Shown: positions 1 to 8,481 of the stretch, in pieces
How the letters are laid out: every line of letters starts with the position of its first letter
How positions within the stretch are numbered: position 1 is the first letter of the stretch
NCBI RefSeq assembly: GCF_021654135.1
Contig: NZ_JAKGSD010000011.1
Span: forward strand, 1-64,000
Reading direction: 5' to 3'
DNA: 64,000 nucleotides
Source of the DNA: Amycolatopsis tucumanensis
Lineage (GTDB): Bacteria; Actinomycetota; Actinomycetes; Mycobacteriales; Pseudonocardiaceae
Notes under the pieces: model-generated
What the model saw: only the letters and a program-made list of their open reading frames with translations
Databases searched by the model: none
What the model was told of the DNA's origin: nothing
Made by a program: the position numbers and the translations under genes

Positions 1-180
1 GGCCCGGTGTGCGGCTTGCCCGTCAGGCCAGGCCCGGTGTGCGGCTTGCCCGTCAGGCCAGGCCCGGTGTGCGGCTTGCCCGTCAGGCCAGGCCCGGTGT
101 GCGGCTTGCCCGTCAGGCCAGGCCCGGTGTGCGGCTTGCCCGTCAGGCCAGCCCCGGCCTCAGGCTTGCCCGCCAGACCA
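1..180. repeat. 30-bp tandem repeat array, five near-perfect copies, decaying rightwards
   Basis: Five consecutive 30-bp units contain the core ggcttgcccgtcaggcca followed by a ggcccggtgtgc-type linker. They run from the window edge to about position 150. A sixth, diverged unit (ggcttgcccgccagacca) follows, and weak echoes such as ccctgtcagagccg continue to about 290. The array lies just beyond the 3' end of the FGGY kinase gene and may continue left of the window. Units abut with no spacers, so it is not CRISPR. A unit length divisible by three keeps all six frames periodic, but no frame offers a convincing gene. Function unknown. Confidence 0.9.
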
Positions 181-317
181 GCGCGCTTCGGGCTTGAGCA
201 GCCCGGCTTTCGGTTTCCCTGTCAGAGCCGGCCCGGTTTCCGGTCTTGCCTATCAGCAGTTTCCGGATTTCCTGTCAGAGCCGCCTCAGTCTTCCCACTC
301 GCCAGAGCAAGCCGTCC

Positions 318-1721
318 TCAGTTCTGCCGCTGGAGCCAGCCCCGGTTCCGCAATTCCTCTTTGAACCGCCGGTAGTTCTCTTCCATCGGCTCTTGCTCCG
401 CCGCGTCCGGCTCGATCACCGATGCTTCTTCGCCGATCATTTCCGCCGCCTCGGTCAGTCCCCCCGGCAATACCGCCGCGGCAGCCAGCAGCGCCGCGCC
501 GTAGCCGGTTTCGGCTTGGGGCGACACACGCAGTTCCATCCCACTTACCGTCGCTCGGATGCGGGTCCACAACGGACTCTTGCTGCCCCCGCCGGCGGCC
601 ACCAGTGGGCCGGTCACGGGCACTCCCAGCTCCCGCAACCACTCCAACGCCAGCCTCTCCACGAAGGCGACGCCTTCCAGACGAGCCCGGTGCAGCTCCA
701 CCTCGTCCTGCGGCTCGCCCAGTACGAAGCCCCGCGCGTCGGGCGTCACGAACGGGAAGCGCTCTCCCGGCCGCTTCAAGGGGTAGGCCACGACCCGCGC
801 CGGGCCGCGCCGGGCTGCTGCCTCGTCCAGTTCGGCGAGGTTGGGCCCACCGGCCACCGCCTCGCCACCGGTGTTCGACGCTCCGCCGGGCAGCCACCAG
901 CCGTCCGGGTGGCGGTGGCTGTACATCGCGCCGGACGGGTCTCGCACCAGGTGTTCGGTCACGCCCTTCAACACGTAGGTCGTGCCGAGGATCCCCGCGA
1001 AACTGCCCGGCGTCACGGCGCCCGTCGCCAGCTGGCCTGCGCAACCGTCGGTCATGCCGGCCACCACCAGGCAGCCCTGGGGCAGGCCGGCGACCGGGCG
1101 GGGCAACTCGCCCAGCACGGTCGTCGGCCGCACGACCTCGGGGAGCCAGTCCACCCCGAAATCGAACACCTCGGCCGCCCACTCCTCGCGCAACGGGTCG
1201 TACCCGCTCTTCAGGGCATGCGAGGAGTCGGTCGCCACCGGACGGCCGAGGAGCTTCTCACCGATCAGGTCCGGCGTGTGCCGGACACCGGCGGCATCCG
1301 GGTAGGCGCGGCGCAGCCAGTTGATCCGGCCCAGCGCCGCCGTCGGCGACACGCTCATCCCCAGCTCGTGCCACCGCTGCGCGCCCACCTCCGCCGCCTT
1401 CGCGTTGTCGTCCGCGCCGCGCCGGTCGTCGTACATCAGCGCCGGACCGAGCGGCTCACCCCGGCCGTCGACCGCGACGACCGTGCCCGAGGTGGCCGAC
1501 ACCGCGACCGCCCGCACCGGCTCGGCCAACTCCGCGGTCACCCGCCGCAGCACCGACTCGACCGCGGGCCACCACGCCCGCGCGTCCTGCTCGCTGCGGC
1601 CGGACTCGTCCCGGGCCGGGGCGGGCAACGGCTCGGCAGCCGTCGCCCGCACCGAGCCGTCGCCGCCGACCGCGAAGGCACGCACCCCCGCGGTCGCGAC
1701 GTCGACACCGACAACCGTCAC
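318..1721 (-). CDS. FGGY-family carbohydrate kinase (xylulokinase/ribulokinase type)
   Basis: The protein has 467 residues, typical of the FGGY sugar kinases that phosphorylate pentuloses, tetritols or polyol-derived ketoses with ATP in the cytoplasm. The N-terminal start VVGVDVATAGVRA is the actin-fold phosphate-1 loop, and GMTDGCAG near the middle carries the expected catalytic Asp. AAGGGSKSPLW late in the protein is the FGGY adenosine-binding loop. The GTG start overlaps the stop codon of the upstream MFS gene (GTGA), which indicates translational coupling. Pairing with a polyol permease suggests that it phosphorylates the ketose made from the imported polyol. The substrate cannot be read from sequence. 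No polyol dehydrogenase is visible here; one may lie left of the window. Confidence 0.88.
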   Translation of the reverse strand: MTVVGVDVATAGVRAFAVGGDGSVRATAAEPLPAPARDESGRSEQDARAWWPAVESVLRRVTAELAEPVRAVAVSATSGTVVAVDGRGEPLGPALMYDDRRGADDNAKAAEVGAQRWHELGMSVSPTAALGRINWLRRAYPDAAGVRHTPDLIGEKLLGRPVATDSSHALKSGYDPLREEWAAEVFDFGVDWLPEVVRPTTVLGELPRPVAGLPQGCLVVAGMTDGCAGQLATGAVTPGSFAGILGTTYVLKGVTEHLVRDPSGAMYSHRHPDGWWLPGGASNTGGEAVAGGPNLAELDEAAARRGPARVVAYPLKRPGERFPFVTPDARGFVLGEPQDEVELHRARLEGVAFVERLALEWLRELGVPVTGPLVAAGGGSKSPLWTRIRATVSGMELRVSPQAETGYGAALLAAAAVLPGGLTEAAEMIGEEASVIEPDAAEQEPMEENYRRFKEELRNRGWLQRQN

Positions 1722-3049
1722 GGGCGGACCGCCGTCACGTCCTGCAAGCTGACGTCCTCGTCGATGGCCTTCCGCGTCGCCTCCGGCAGCTTCAGGAACC
1801 GGGTGAGCACCGCCGCCACGATGTACAGCGCGGCGAAGATGATCACCACGCCGGCGGCGCCGGCCGGGCCGAGGAACAGCGACACGATCGCAGGCCCGAC
1901 GAACGCCGCGGCACCGGCGCCCAGGTTCAGCAGCGCCATCGCGCCGCCCTTGTTCTCCGGCGCGAGCGAGGGCAGCAGCGCCGAGATCGGCACGAACCCG
2001 GCCAGCGTCGCCCCGTAGAGCGCACCCACGAGCAGAGCCACCCAGTAGTAGTCGGCGCCCAGCGACGTCGGCACGAAGTACAGCAGCAGGATCGAGATGG
2101 CGCAGCCGATCGCGCCGAACCAGAAGATCGTGCTCTGCCAGCCGATCTTGTCCGAAGCCACGCCGAAGATCAGGTTGAAGAAGATGTTCGTGCCGTAGAT
2201 GACCGACACCAGCAGCAGCCACCGGCCCTCGCCGAACCCGATCTGGTCGGCGAAGATCGTCGGGAAGAACACCAGCATGCCGAACTCCGGCGCGGTGTTG
2301 ATGATCCGCACGATCATCCCGACGCCCACGCGCGGGTTCTTCCACGCGATCGACACGCTGGACACCAGGCTCTGCACCGGCTGGACGCCCTCCGGCGCGA
2401 GCCGCGTGAACCCGGTCCGCTCCCGCACCCCGAGCACGCACAGCAGACCGCCCGCGGCCAGGATGCCGACCGACAGCCACAGCGTGCCGTAGTGGCCGAG
2501 CACCGGGTTGGTGAAGCTCGCGACCAGCGAGCCGAGCGTGGGCAGGCCGCCGGTGAACGCGAAGTAGAACCAGCCGACCGCGGCGCCGAGCCGCGCGACG
2601 GGCGCCACCGCGGTGATCCACACCAGGAACCCGAACGCGAACATCGGGTACCCGAAGCCGCGGATGCCGTAGGTGATCAGCATCAGCGGGTAGTTCTCGC
2701 TGGGCACCGCCACGGCGAGGAACAGCACGTCGAACACGAGCCAGATCGCCAGGCCGATCCACATGACGCGGCGCGGCCCCCACAGCTCCGACAACGCGCC
2801 GGACAGCCAGGACGCGAGCATCACGGCCACGCCGTACGCGGTGATCACATAGGACGCGTGAATTTCGTCCCCGGCACCGTGGTCGGCCATGAACGGGGCG
2901 ATGAACCCGGACTCCACGCCGTCGCCGACCATGAACAGCAACAAGCCGACGTACCCGAGGAACAACGGGGCCGGTAGCCCCCACCTGGCGAGAAGCCCCC
3001 CGAACCCCCTGTCCGGCTGGGACAACCTCGATGTTGCCGTCTGCGTCAT
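1718..3049 (-). CDS. MFS transporter of the polyol permease (RbtT/DalT/CsbX-like) family
   Basis: This 443-residue, roughly 12-helix membrane protein resembles the ribitol/arabinitol permeases. Shared features include an early LFLGYVGLLLFMVGDGVE segment, the signature LWGPRRVMWIGLAIWL after helix 2, and ITYGIRGFGYPMFAFGFL after helix 4. It probably imports a sugar alcohol by proton symport. The ATG at 3049 is preferred over an upstream in-frame ATG because GGAGG sits seven bases before it. The gene is the first of a two-gene operon with the FGGY kinase. An AT-rich operator-like element (3093-3105) lies about 45 bp upstream, facing the DeoR regulator gene, so repression relieved by a sugar phosphate is likely. 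Confidence 0.88.
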   Translation of the reverse strand: MTQTATSRLSQPDRGFGGLLARWGLPAPLFLGYVGLLLFMVGDGVESGFIAPFMADHGAGDEIHASYVITAYGVAVMLASWLSGALSELWGPRRVMWIGLAIWLVFDVLFLAVAVPSENYPLMLITYGIRGFGYPMFAFGFLVWITAVAPVARLGAAVGWFYFAFTGGLPTLGSLVASFTNPVLGHYGTLWLSVGILAAGGLLCVLGVRERTGFTRLAPEGVQPVQSLVSSVSIAWKNPRVGVGMIVRIINTAPEFGMLVFFPTIFADQIGFGEGRWLLLVSVIYGTNIFFNLIFGVASDKIGWQSTIFWFGAIGCAISILLLYFVPTSLGADYYWVALLVGALYGATLAGFVPISALLPSLAPENKGGAMALLNLGAGAAAFVGPAIVSLFLGPAGAAGVVIIFAALYIVAAVLTRFLKLPEATRKAIDEDVSLQDVTAVRP

Positions 3050-3092
3050 CACGCCTCCATGAGTGTGCGAAACCGAAGTTATCATGGAGCAC

Positions 3093-3105
3093 GTGAAATT
3101 AACAC
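3093..3105. promoter_or_regulatory. Probable DeoR-type operator upstream of the MFS-kinase operon
   Basis: The sequence gtgaaattaacac shares the 10-bp string aaattaacac with the reverse strand of the perfect palindrome at 4556-4570. It is embedded in cgtg...cacg. Both copies are AT-rich islands in GC-rich DNA, each in front of a catabolic operon flanking the deoR-like gene. Binding by that regulator is inferred from this arrangement. Confidence 0.6.
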
Positions 3106-3122
3106 GCAAGGGTGTGATGCGA

Positions 3123-3911
3123 TCAGATCTCGGCGACGAGCACGTTCGTCTGGTCCTCGTACTGGTCGAGCAGGTAGGCGGACACGGCTGAGTCGACCAC
3201 GAGGTGGTGGAAGTCCTCGATCTCGGCCAGGCGGTGCAGTGCGGTGCGCGGCATCTTGCTGGAGTCCATGAGCAGCACCCGGATCTCCGCGCTGGCCAGC
3301 ATCGCCCGCTTGACCATGACGATCTCGGGTTCCTGGTGGAACGTCATCTCCGCGTTCATCGCCGAGGTCGACACGAACGTGACGTCCACGGTGAGCCGCT
3401 CGACGGCCTCCAGGCAGGGCATGCCGAGGAACGAGTCGTGGGTCGCGGAGTAGTCGCCACCGAGCCCGATCAGGCGCACGTCGTCGACCTGCTTGAGCAC
3501 CTCGATGATCCGCAGGTAGTTCGTCGCCACGGTGAGCGGCGTGACCTGGTGCAGCAGCTTGGCCAGGGCGAGCGCGGTGGTCGAGTCGTCCAGCAGGATC
3601 GACATCCCGGGCTCGACCAGCGACAACGCCTTCTCGGCGATCGCGGCCTTCGCCTCGACGTGTGCGTTGAGCCGGTACTCGGTGTTGCTCTCGAACACCG
3701 TCGACGGCTGCGCCGAGACCCCGCCGCGGTACTTGCGCAGCAGGCCGCGCCGGGCTAGTTCGTCCAGGTCGCGGTGCACCGTCATCACGCTCACGCCGGT
3801 CAGCTCGGCCAGCTCCGCTGCGGAGGCCTGGCCCTTCTTCACGACGTAGTCGGTGATGCGCTGCTGCCGGATGTTACGGGAGCGCGCGCTCCCGCTGGAC
3901 TTGTCTTCCAC
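3123..3911 (-). CDS. DeoR/GlpR-family transcriptional regulator
   Basis: The protein has 262 residues, the usual length of DeoR repressors. The N-terminal winged helix reads RQQRITDYVVKKGQASAAEL and then TGVSVMTVHRDLDELARRG, the classic DeoR recognition helix. The C-terminal sugar-phosphate sensor domain contains ILLDDSTTALALA and LIGLGGDYS, matching the DDST and GG.. ligand loops of the DeoRC fold. It is the second gene of an operon with a histidine phosphatase, starting nine bases after that gene's stop. It sits between two catabolic operons that carry related operators, so it is the obvious candidate repressor for the locus. The inducer is unknown; a ketose phosphate is expected for the family. 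Confidence 0.93.
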   Translation of the reverse strand: MEDKSSGSARSRNIRQQRITDYVVKKGQASAAELAELTGVSVMTVHRDLDELARRGLLRKYRGGVSAQPSTVFESNTEYRLNAHVEAKAAIAEKALSLVEPGMSILLDDSTTALALAKLLHQVTPLTVATNYLRIIEVLKQVDDVRLIGLGGDYSATHDSFLGMPCLEAVERLTVDVTFVSTSAMNAEMTFHQEPEIVMVKRAMLASAEIRVLLMDSSKMPRTALHRLAEIEDFHHLVVDSAVSAYLLDQYEDQTNVLVAEI

Positions 3912-3920
3912 GGGACAAGG

Positions 3921-4526
3921 CTAGGACGTGGGCAGGTTGAAGCGCCGCAGGCTCGTCGCGTCGCCGTCGATCCCGATCTCGGTGATGGCCGCGTTCTCCA
4001 GGCGCGGGAACACGCGGCGGTAGTCGCGGACCGGGATGCCGAGCAGCTCGCACAGCGTGAGCCGGATCAGCGTGTTGTGCGCGACGACCAGCACCCGCCC
4101 GCCGTCCTCGCGCTTCGCGATGGTGCGCAGCGCCGTCGCGCCCCGGCGCGCGGCGTCGGCCGTCGGCTCGGCCCCGGGGAACGCGCCGGCCACCGGATCC
4201 GCCCGGAAGGCGGCCACGACCTGCGGATCCAGCTCGGACAGCACCTTGCCCTCGGCGATCCCGAAGTGCACCTCGCGCAGCGCGTCGAGCACGACGGGCT
4301 CGAGGCCGAGCGCCCGCGCGGACGGCTCTGCGGTGACCCGCGCCCGCCCCTGCGGCGACCGGTAGAGCGCGGTGACCGGTTCGCCGGCGCCGACCAGGTA
4401 CGCCGCCAGCCCCTCGGCCTGCCTGCGGCCCCGCTCGGTGAGGCTCACCTCGCTGGTGCCGGCGTAGCGGTTCTCCGCGTGCCATTCGGTCTCGCCGTGG
4501 CGGACCAGCAGCAACCGCGTTCCCAT
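3921..4526 (-). CDS. Histidine phosphatase (phosphoglycerate mutase) family protein
   Basis: The protein has 201 residues. LLLVRHGETEWHAENRYAG near the N-terminus carries the catalytic RHG motif (His at residue 9). The second conserved histidine is in LVVAHNTLIRL near residue 150, and a conserved Glu lies in LREVHFG. These define the 2H phosphatase fold; most small members of this type remove phosphate from sugars or small molecules instead of acting as glycolytic mutases. It is cotranscribed with the DeoR regulator and divergent from the HAD-kinase operon, so a role in clearing phosphorylated intermediates of the same sugar pathway is plausible but unproven. Confidence 0.88.
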   Translation of the reverse strand: MGTRLLLVRHGETEWHAENRYAGTSEVSLTERGRRQAEGLAAYLVGAGEPVTALYRSPQGRARVTAEPSARALGLEPVVLDALREVHFGIAEGKVLSELDPQVVAAFRADPVAGAFPGAEPTADAARRGATALRTIAKREDGGRVLVVAHNTLIRLTLCELLGIPVRDYRRVFPRLENAAITEIGIDGDATSLRRFNLPTS

Positions 4527-4555
4527 CGGACCTCCCGTGACAAATCTCGGCAGCG

Positions 4556-4570
4556 GTGTTAATTTAACAC
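4556..4570. promoter_or_regulatory. Perfect 15-bp palindromic operator in the divergent promoter region
   Basis: The sequence gtgttaatttaacac is a perfect 7-1-7 palindrome in the 68-bp gap between the histidine phosphatase gene (minus strand) and the HAD gene (plus strand). It shares ten bases with the element at 3093-3105. Position and symmetry fit a DeoR-family dimer site controlling both directions. Confidence 0.7.
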
Positions 4571-4594
4571 CAACGGCGTGAAAGGGGTTGTTGC

Positions 4595-5272
4595 ATGGGT
4601 TTCGCCGCGGTGGTGTTCGACCTCGACGGTGTCCTGGTCGAGAGTGAACACCTCTGGGAGGAGAACTGGGTCGCCTACGCGGCGGCCCACGGTGTCGAGT
4701 GGACGGCCGCCGACACCGCCACCGTCCAGGGCATGAGCGCGCCCGAGTGGGCCGCGTACCTGGCGGAGCGCAGTGGCACCCCGGAGACCCCGGAGCAGGT
4801 CGAGAAGGCCGTGGTCGACGGGATGATCCGGTCGATCGCCAACGGTGAGGCCCCGCTGCTGGACGGCGCCGACGCGATGGTGCGCGACGTCGCGGCCCGC
4901 GTCCCGGTCGCGCTCGCGTCCTCGGCGGCGCGGCGGGTGATCGACGCGGTGCTGGAGACCCACGGGCTGACGGGGGAGTTCTCGGCCACCGTGTCCAGCG
5001 CCGAGGTGCCGCGCGGCAAGCCCAGCCCGGACGTCTACGCCGAGGCCGCGTCCCGGCTCGGCTTCCGCGGCGAGGAGTGCCTGGGGGTCGAGGACTCCAG
5101 CAACGGCATTCGGGCCGCCGCGGCCGCGGGGCTGACCGTCATCGCCCTGCCCAACCCGACCTACCCGCCGAAGCCGGACGCGCTGGAGCTGGCCGCGCAG
5201 GTCGCGGAGTCCAACCACGACGTCCGGAAGCTGCTGCTCGCCTACCTCGCCGGGGAGCTGGTGCGCTCATGA
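4595..5272 (+). CDS. HAD-superfamily hydrolase, beta-phosphoglucomutase-like subgroup
   Basis: The protein has 225 residues. The nucleophile motif VVFDLDGVLVESE holds both aspartates of the HAD DxD signature, and the C1 cap follows. ALASSAARR is motif II, PRGKPSPDVYAEAA supplies the motif III lysine, and GVEDSSNGIRAAAAAG is motif IV. It is either a sugar-phosphate phosphatase or a mutase. It is the first gene of the divergent operon, directly behind the palindromic operator. Its stop codon overlaps the ATG of the DhaK-DhaL kinase (ATGA), so the two are coupled. In this setting it may remove phosphate from a dead-end sugar phosphate. Confidence 0.9.
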   Translation: MGFAAVVFDLDGVLVESEHLWEENWVAYAAAHGVEWTAADTATVQGMSAPEWAAYLAERSGTPETPEQVEKAVVDGMIRSIANGEAPLLDGADAMVRDVAARVPVALASSAARRVIDAVLETHGLTGEFSATVSSAEVPRGKPSPDVYAEAASRLGFRGEECLGVEDSSNGIRAAAAAGLTVIALPNPTYPPKPDALELAAQVAESNHDVRKLLLAYLAGELVRS

Positions 5273-6957
5273 CCACGCTCGGAACGGCCGCGACGTTCAA
5301 GCGTGACTGGCTGGACGGCTTCGTCACCGCGTACGGGCGCGAGGTGCGCAAGGTGCCGGGCGCGTACGGCGTGCTCGGGCGGAACGTGCCGCGGCGGGGC
5401 AAGGTCGCCGTGGTCATCGGCGGCGGCTGCGGCCACTACCCGGCCTTCGCCGGGCTGGTCGGGCCCGGCCTCGCCGACGCGGCGGTGGTCGGTGACGTGT
5501 TCACCAGCCCGAGCGCCGAGCACGTCTACCGCACGGCCCGCGCCGCCGAGGGTGGCGCGGGGGTGCTCTTCGCCTACGGCAACTACGCCGGTGACGTCCT
5601 GCACTTCGGCCTCGCCGCGCGCCGCCTGGCCGCGGAGGGCATCGAGAGCCGCACCATCCTGGTCACCGACGACATCGCGAGCGGGCCGGCCGACGCGCCG
5701 GAGAAGCGCCGCGGGGTGGCCGGCGACTTCATCGTCTTCAAGGTCGCAGGCGCCGCGGCCGAGCGGGGTGACGACCTCGACGCGGTGCACGCGGCGGCGG
5801 TCAAGGCCAACGCGCACACCCGCACCTTCGGCGTCGCCTTCGGCGGCTGCACGCTGCCGGGCGCCGACCAGCCGCTGTTCACCGTCGGCGAGTCCGAGAT
5901 GGAGCTGGGCCTCGGCATCCACGGTGAGCCGGGGGTGCGGACCGTCGGCCGCCTCGGCGCGGCGGAGCTGGCCGACGAGCTGGTCGACGGCCTGCTGCCC
6001 GAGCTGCCGCGGGGCGACGGCCGGGTCGCGGTGCTGGTCAACGGCCTCGGCCGGACCAAGTACGAAGAGATGTTCGTGACTTACACCCGGATCCACGAGC
6101 GGCTGACCGGAGCCGGGCTGACCCCGGTGCACACGGAGGTCGGCGAGTTCGTCACCTCGCTGGACATGGCCGGGGTCTCGCTGTCGGTGCTGGTGCTGGA
6201 CGACGAGCTGGCCGAGCTGTACGGCGCGCCCTGTGACACCCCGGGCTACCGCAGCGGCGGGGCGGTCCTGGAGCCGGTCGAGCTCTCGTCCACTGTGGAC
6301 AAGCAGCTGGCCCGGCCGGAGGGTGAGGGCGTCGAGGTCGTCGACCGCCTGCTGACCGCGGCCATGCGCCGCATCGAGGACAACGAGTCCGAGCTGGGCC
6401 GCCTGGACGCGGTCGCCGCCGACGGTGACCACGGCCTCGGCATGACCCGCGGCATGCGGGCCGCGGTTTCGGCCGCCCGCGAGGCCGCCGGGTCCTCGGT
6501 GGCCGACACGCTGCTGGCCGCCGGCACCGCGCTCGCCGACGCCGCCGGTGGCGCGTCCGGCGCCCTGTACGGCGTGCTGCTGGCCGAGACCGGCGCCGGA
6601 CTGCGGGTCGACGAGATCACCACCACGGTGGTCGCGGACGCGGTCGACGGCGCGGTGCGCGCGTTCACCGAGCTGGGCAAGGCCGAGCTGGGCGAAAAGA
6701 CCATGCTCGACGCGATCGAGCCGTTCCGGCAGTCGCTGCGCAAGCAGGCCGAGGCCGGCGCCGCGCTGCCGGACGCGTGGCGCGAGGCCGCGCAGGCGGC
6801 CGCGCTCGCCGCCGAGGAGACCGCGAACCTGGTGCCCGCCAAGGGACGCGCGGCCCGGCTGGCGCAGCGCAGCAAGGGGCACGCCGATCCCGGCGCGACC
6901 TCGTTCGCCCTGATCGTCACGGCGATCGGGGAAGCTCTGGGCAAGGAGGGGAACTGA
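5269..6957 (+). CDS. DhaK-DhaL fused dihydroxyacetone/tetrulose kinase
   Basis: This 562-residue ATP-dependent kinase has both domains in one chain. The DhaK domain (about 1-330) contains VVIGGGCGHYP at 48-58, a variant of the GGGSGHEP substrate loop, and GLGIHGEPG, whose His (residue 218) binds the carbonyl substrate covalently. The DhaL domain (about 360-560) has AADGDHGLGM, the Mg-ATP aspartate cluster, then GGASGALYG and SKGHADPGATSF. Proteins of this build in Mycobacterium smegmatis phosphorylate D- or L-erythrulose in tetritol catabolism and act with an RpiB-type isomerase. Here the rpiB-like gene follows at once (TGATG), so a tetrulose kinase role is a good alternative to dihydroxyacetone kinase. 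Substrate choice is inference. Confidence 0.9.
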   Translation: MTTLGTAATFKRDWLDGFVTAYGREVRKVPGAYGVLGRNVPRRGKVAVVIGGGCGHYPAFAGLVGPGLADAAVVGDVFTSPSAEHVYRTARAAEGGAGVLFAYGNYAGDVLHFGLAARRLAAEGIESRTILVTDDIASGPADAPEKRRGVAGDFIVFKVAGAAAERGDDLDAVHAAAVKANAHTRTFGVAFGGCTLPGADQPLFTVGESEMELGLGIHGEPGVRTVGRLGAAELADELVDGLLPELPRGDGRVAVLVNGLGRTKYEEMFVTYTRIHERLTGAGLTPVHTEVGEFVTSLDMAGVSLSVLVLDDELAELYGAPCDTPGYRSGGAVLEPVELSSTVDKQLARPEGEGVEVVDRLLTAAMRRIEDNESELGRLDAVAADGDHGLGMTRGMRAAVSAAREAAGSSVADTLLAAGTALADAAGGASGALYGVLLAETGAGLRVDEITTTVVADAVDGAVRAFTELGKAELGEKTMLDAIEPFRQSLRKQAEAGAALPDAWREAAQAAALAAEETANLVPAKGRAARLAQRSKGHADPGATSFALIVTAIGEALGKEGN

Positions 6958-7421
6958 TGCGGGTCGTGGTGGCCGCGGACAACGCAGGCGTGCTGCTGAA
7001 GAACGAGGTGCGGGACCTGCTGGCGAAGGACGAGCGGGTCACCGAGGTGATCGACCTGGGCGTGGACAGCCCGGACGACGACCGCGCGTACCCGATCTTC
7101 GGCCTGGCGGCGGCGGAGAAGATCGCCAACGGCGAGGCCGACCGCGGCGTCCTGGTCTGCGGCACCGGCATCGGTGTGGCGATCTCGGCGAACAAGGTGC
7201 CGGGGGTGCGTGCGACGGTCGCGCACGATTCATACTCGGCCGAGCGGTCGGTGAAGTCGAACAACTGCCAGATCATCACCTTCGGCGCCAGGGTCATCGG
7301 GGCCGAGCTGGCGAAGAAGATCGTCACCGAGTGGCTGGGGTACACGTTCGACCCGGGTTCGCCGAGCGCGGCCAAGGTCGCTCACATCACCGAATACGAA
7401 CAGGTCCACGCGGCCGGCTGA
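6957..7421 (+). CDS. RpiB/LacA/LacB-family sugar-phosphate isomerase
   Basis: The protein has 154 residues, standard for the family that interconverts aldose and ketose phosphates. Recognisable parts are VVVAADNAGVLLKNEV at the N-terminus (most RpiB proteins have DHAG, here DNAG), GVLVCGTGIGVAISANK with the catalytic Cys, HDSYSAERSVKSNNCQI, and FGARVIG. The start overlaps the kinase stop by one base. In tetritol pathways a homologue converts D-erythrulose 4-phosphate to D-erythrose 4-phosphate, which would fit the preceding kinase. Ribose-5-phosphate isomerase activity is the default alternative; the DNAG change favours a non-ribose substrate only weakly. Confidence 0.92.
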   Translation: MRVVVAADNAGVLLKNEVRDLLAKDERVTEVIDLGVDSPDDDRAYPIFGLAAAEKIANGEADRGVLVCGTGIGVAISANKVPGVRATVAHDSYSAERSVKSNNCQIITFGARVIGAELAKKIVTEWLGYTFDPGSPSAAKVAHITEYEQVHAAG

Positions 7422-7449
7422 GGCCCGGCGGTTCAAGGAGGAGCCAGAA

Positions 7450-8481
7450 GTGCGCGTTCTCTGCGCGGGAGACGAGTTCGTCGGCAACAACCTGCTTGCC
7501 GACGCGGTCCGGGCCGAGCTGGCCACCGAGCCCGAGTTCACCGAGCTGTCGCTGCCCTGGCCGGTCGAGCCGTTCGGCCCGGTCGGCGGGGTGCACGAGG
7601 CGAGCGGCACCGAGGAACAGGTCATCGAGGCGCTGGCCGGGGCCGAGGTCGCGGTCACCCAGATGGCGCCGTTCACCAAGAAGGTCTTCGCCGCCGCGCC
7701 CGAGCTGAAGCTCGTGTCGGTGTGCCGGGGCGGGCCGGTGAACGTCGACCTCGCCGCCGCCACCGAGGCCGGCGTGGCGGTCACCTACGCGCCGGGCCGC
7801 AACGCGACCGCCGCCGCCGAGTTCGCGATCGGCATGATCCTCGCCGCCATGCGCCGCATCTCGACGTCGTCGGCCGAGCTGCTCGGCGGCACCTGGCGCG
7901 GTGACTACTACGCCTACCCGAACGCCGGGCTCGAGCTGGAGGGCACCACAGTCGGCCTGGTCGGCTACGGCGCGATCGGCTCTCGGGTGGCCAAGGTGCT
8001 CGTCGCGTTCGGGTCGAAGGTCCTGGTCGCCGACCCGTACGCGAAGCCGGAGCAGATCGCGGCGGACGGGGCCGAGCTGGTCGAACTGGACGACCTGCTC
8101 CGCCGCAGCGCGGTGGTCAGCCTTCACGCTCGCCTGACCGACGAGACGCGCCACCTGATCAACGCCGAGCGCCTTGCCCTGCTGCCCGAGGGCGCGGTGC
8201 TGGTCAACTCCGCCCGCGGTGGCCTGCTGGACTACGCGCCGCTGCCGGACCTGCTGAAGTCCGGGCGGCTGGGCGCGCTCGCGCTGGACGTCTACGACGT
8301 CGAGCCGCCGCCCGCCGACTGGGCCCTGCGGGACGCGCCGAACGTGATCGCGACGCCGCACCTGGCGGGTGCCAGCCGCCAGACCGCCGAGCGCGCCGCG
8401 CGGATCGTCGCCGCCGAGGTGGGCCGGTACGCCCGTGGGGAGCAGCTGGCGAACGTCGCGAACCCGGAAGTGCTGCGATGA
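7450..8481 (+). CDS. D-isomer-specific 2-hydroxyacid dehydrogenase (phosphoglycerate dehydrogenase-like)
   Basis: The protein has 343 residues. The nucleotide-binding fold appears as VGLVGYGAIGSRVAK followed by an acidic end of strand 2 (VADPY), which favours NAD. The catalytic triad is visible in order: Arg in VNSARGGLLD, Glu in DVYDVEPPP, and His in TPHLAGASR. The GTG start at 7450 has AAGGAGG eight to fourteen bases upstream. The stop overlaps the ATG of the next FGGY kinase (ATGA). Family members oxidise or reduce 2-hydroxy acids, including sugar acids. In this operon it may act on a tetronate or a similar acid, but the sequence alone does not say. Confidence 0.9.
   Translation: MRVLCAGDEFVGNNLLADAVRAELATEPEFTELSLPWPVEPFGPVGGVHEASGTEEQVIEALAGAEVAVTQMAPFTKKVFAAAPELKLVSVCRGGPVNVDLAAATEAGVAVTYAPGRNATAAAEFAIGMILAAMRRISTSSAELLGGTWRGDYYAYPNAGLELEGTTVGLVGYGAIGSRVAKVLVAFGSKVLVADPYAKPEQIAADGAELVELDDLLRRSAVVSLHARLTDETRHLINAERLALLPEGAVLVNSARGGLLDYAPLPDLLKSGRLGALALDVYDVEPPPADWALRDAPNVIATPHLAGASRQTAERAARIVAAEVGRYARGEQLANVANPEVLR

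Noticed and set aside
1..180. CRISPR array at the left edge
   Set aside because: The 30-bp units abut without variable spacers and no cas gene is present; it is a plain tandem repeat.
7..375. Reading frame coding for a repeated CGLPVRPGPV peptide
   Set aside because: The periodic protein arises from the 30-bp DNA repeat; no ribosome site, and it overlaps the diverged part where the pattern fades.
5242..6882. Long minus-strand frame opposite the DhaK-DhaL gene, and similar long frames elsewhere
   Set aside because: High GC suppresses stop codons in antisense frames; these show Arg/Ala/Gly/His-rich composition and no motifs.
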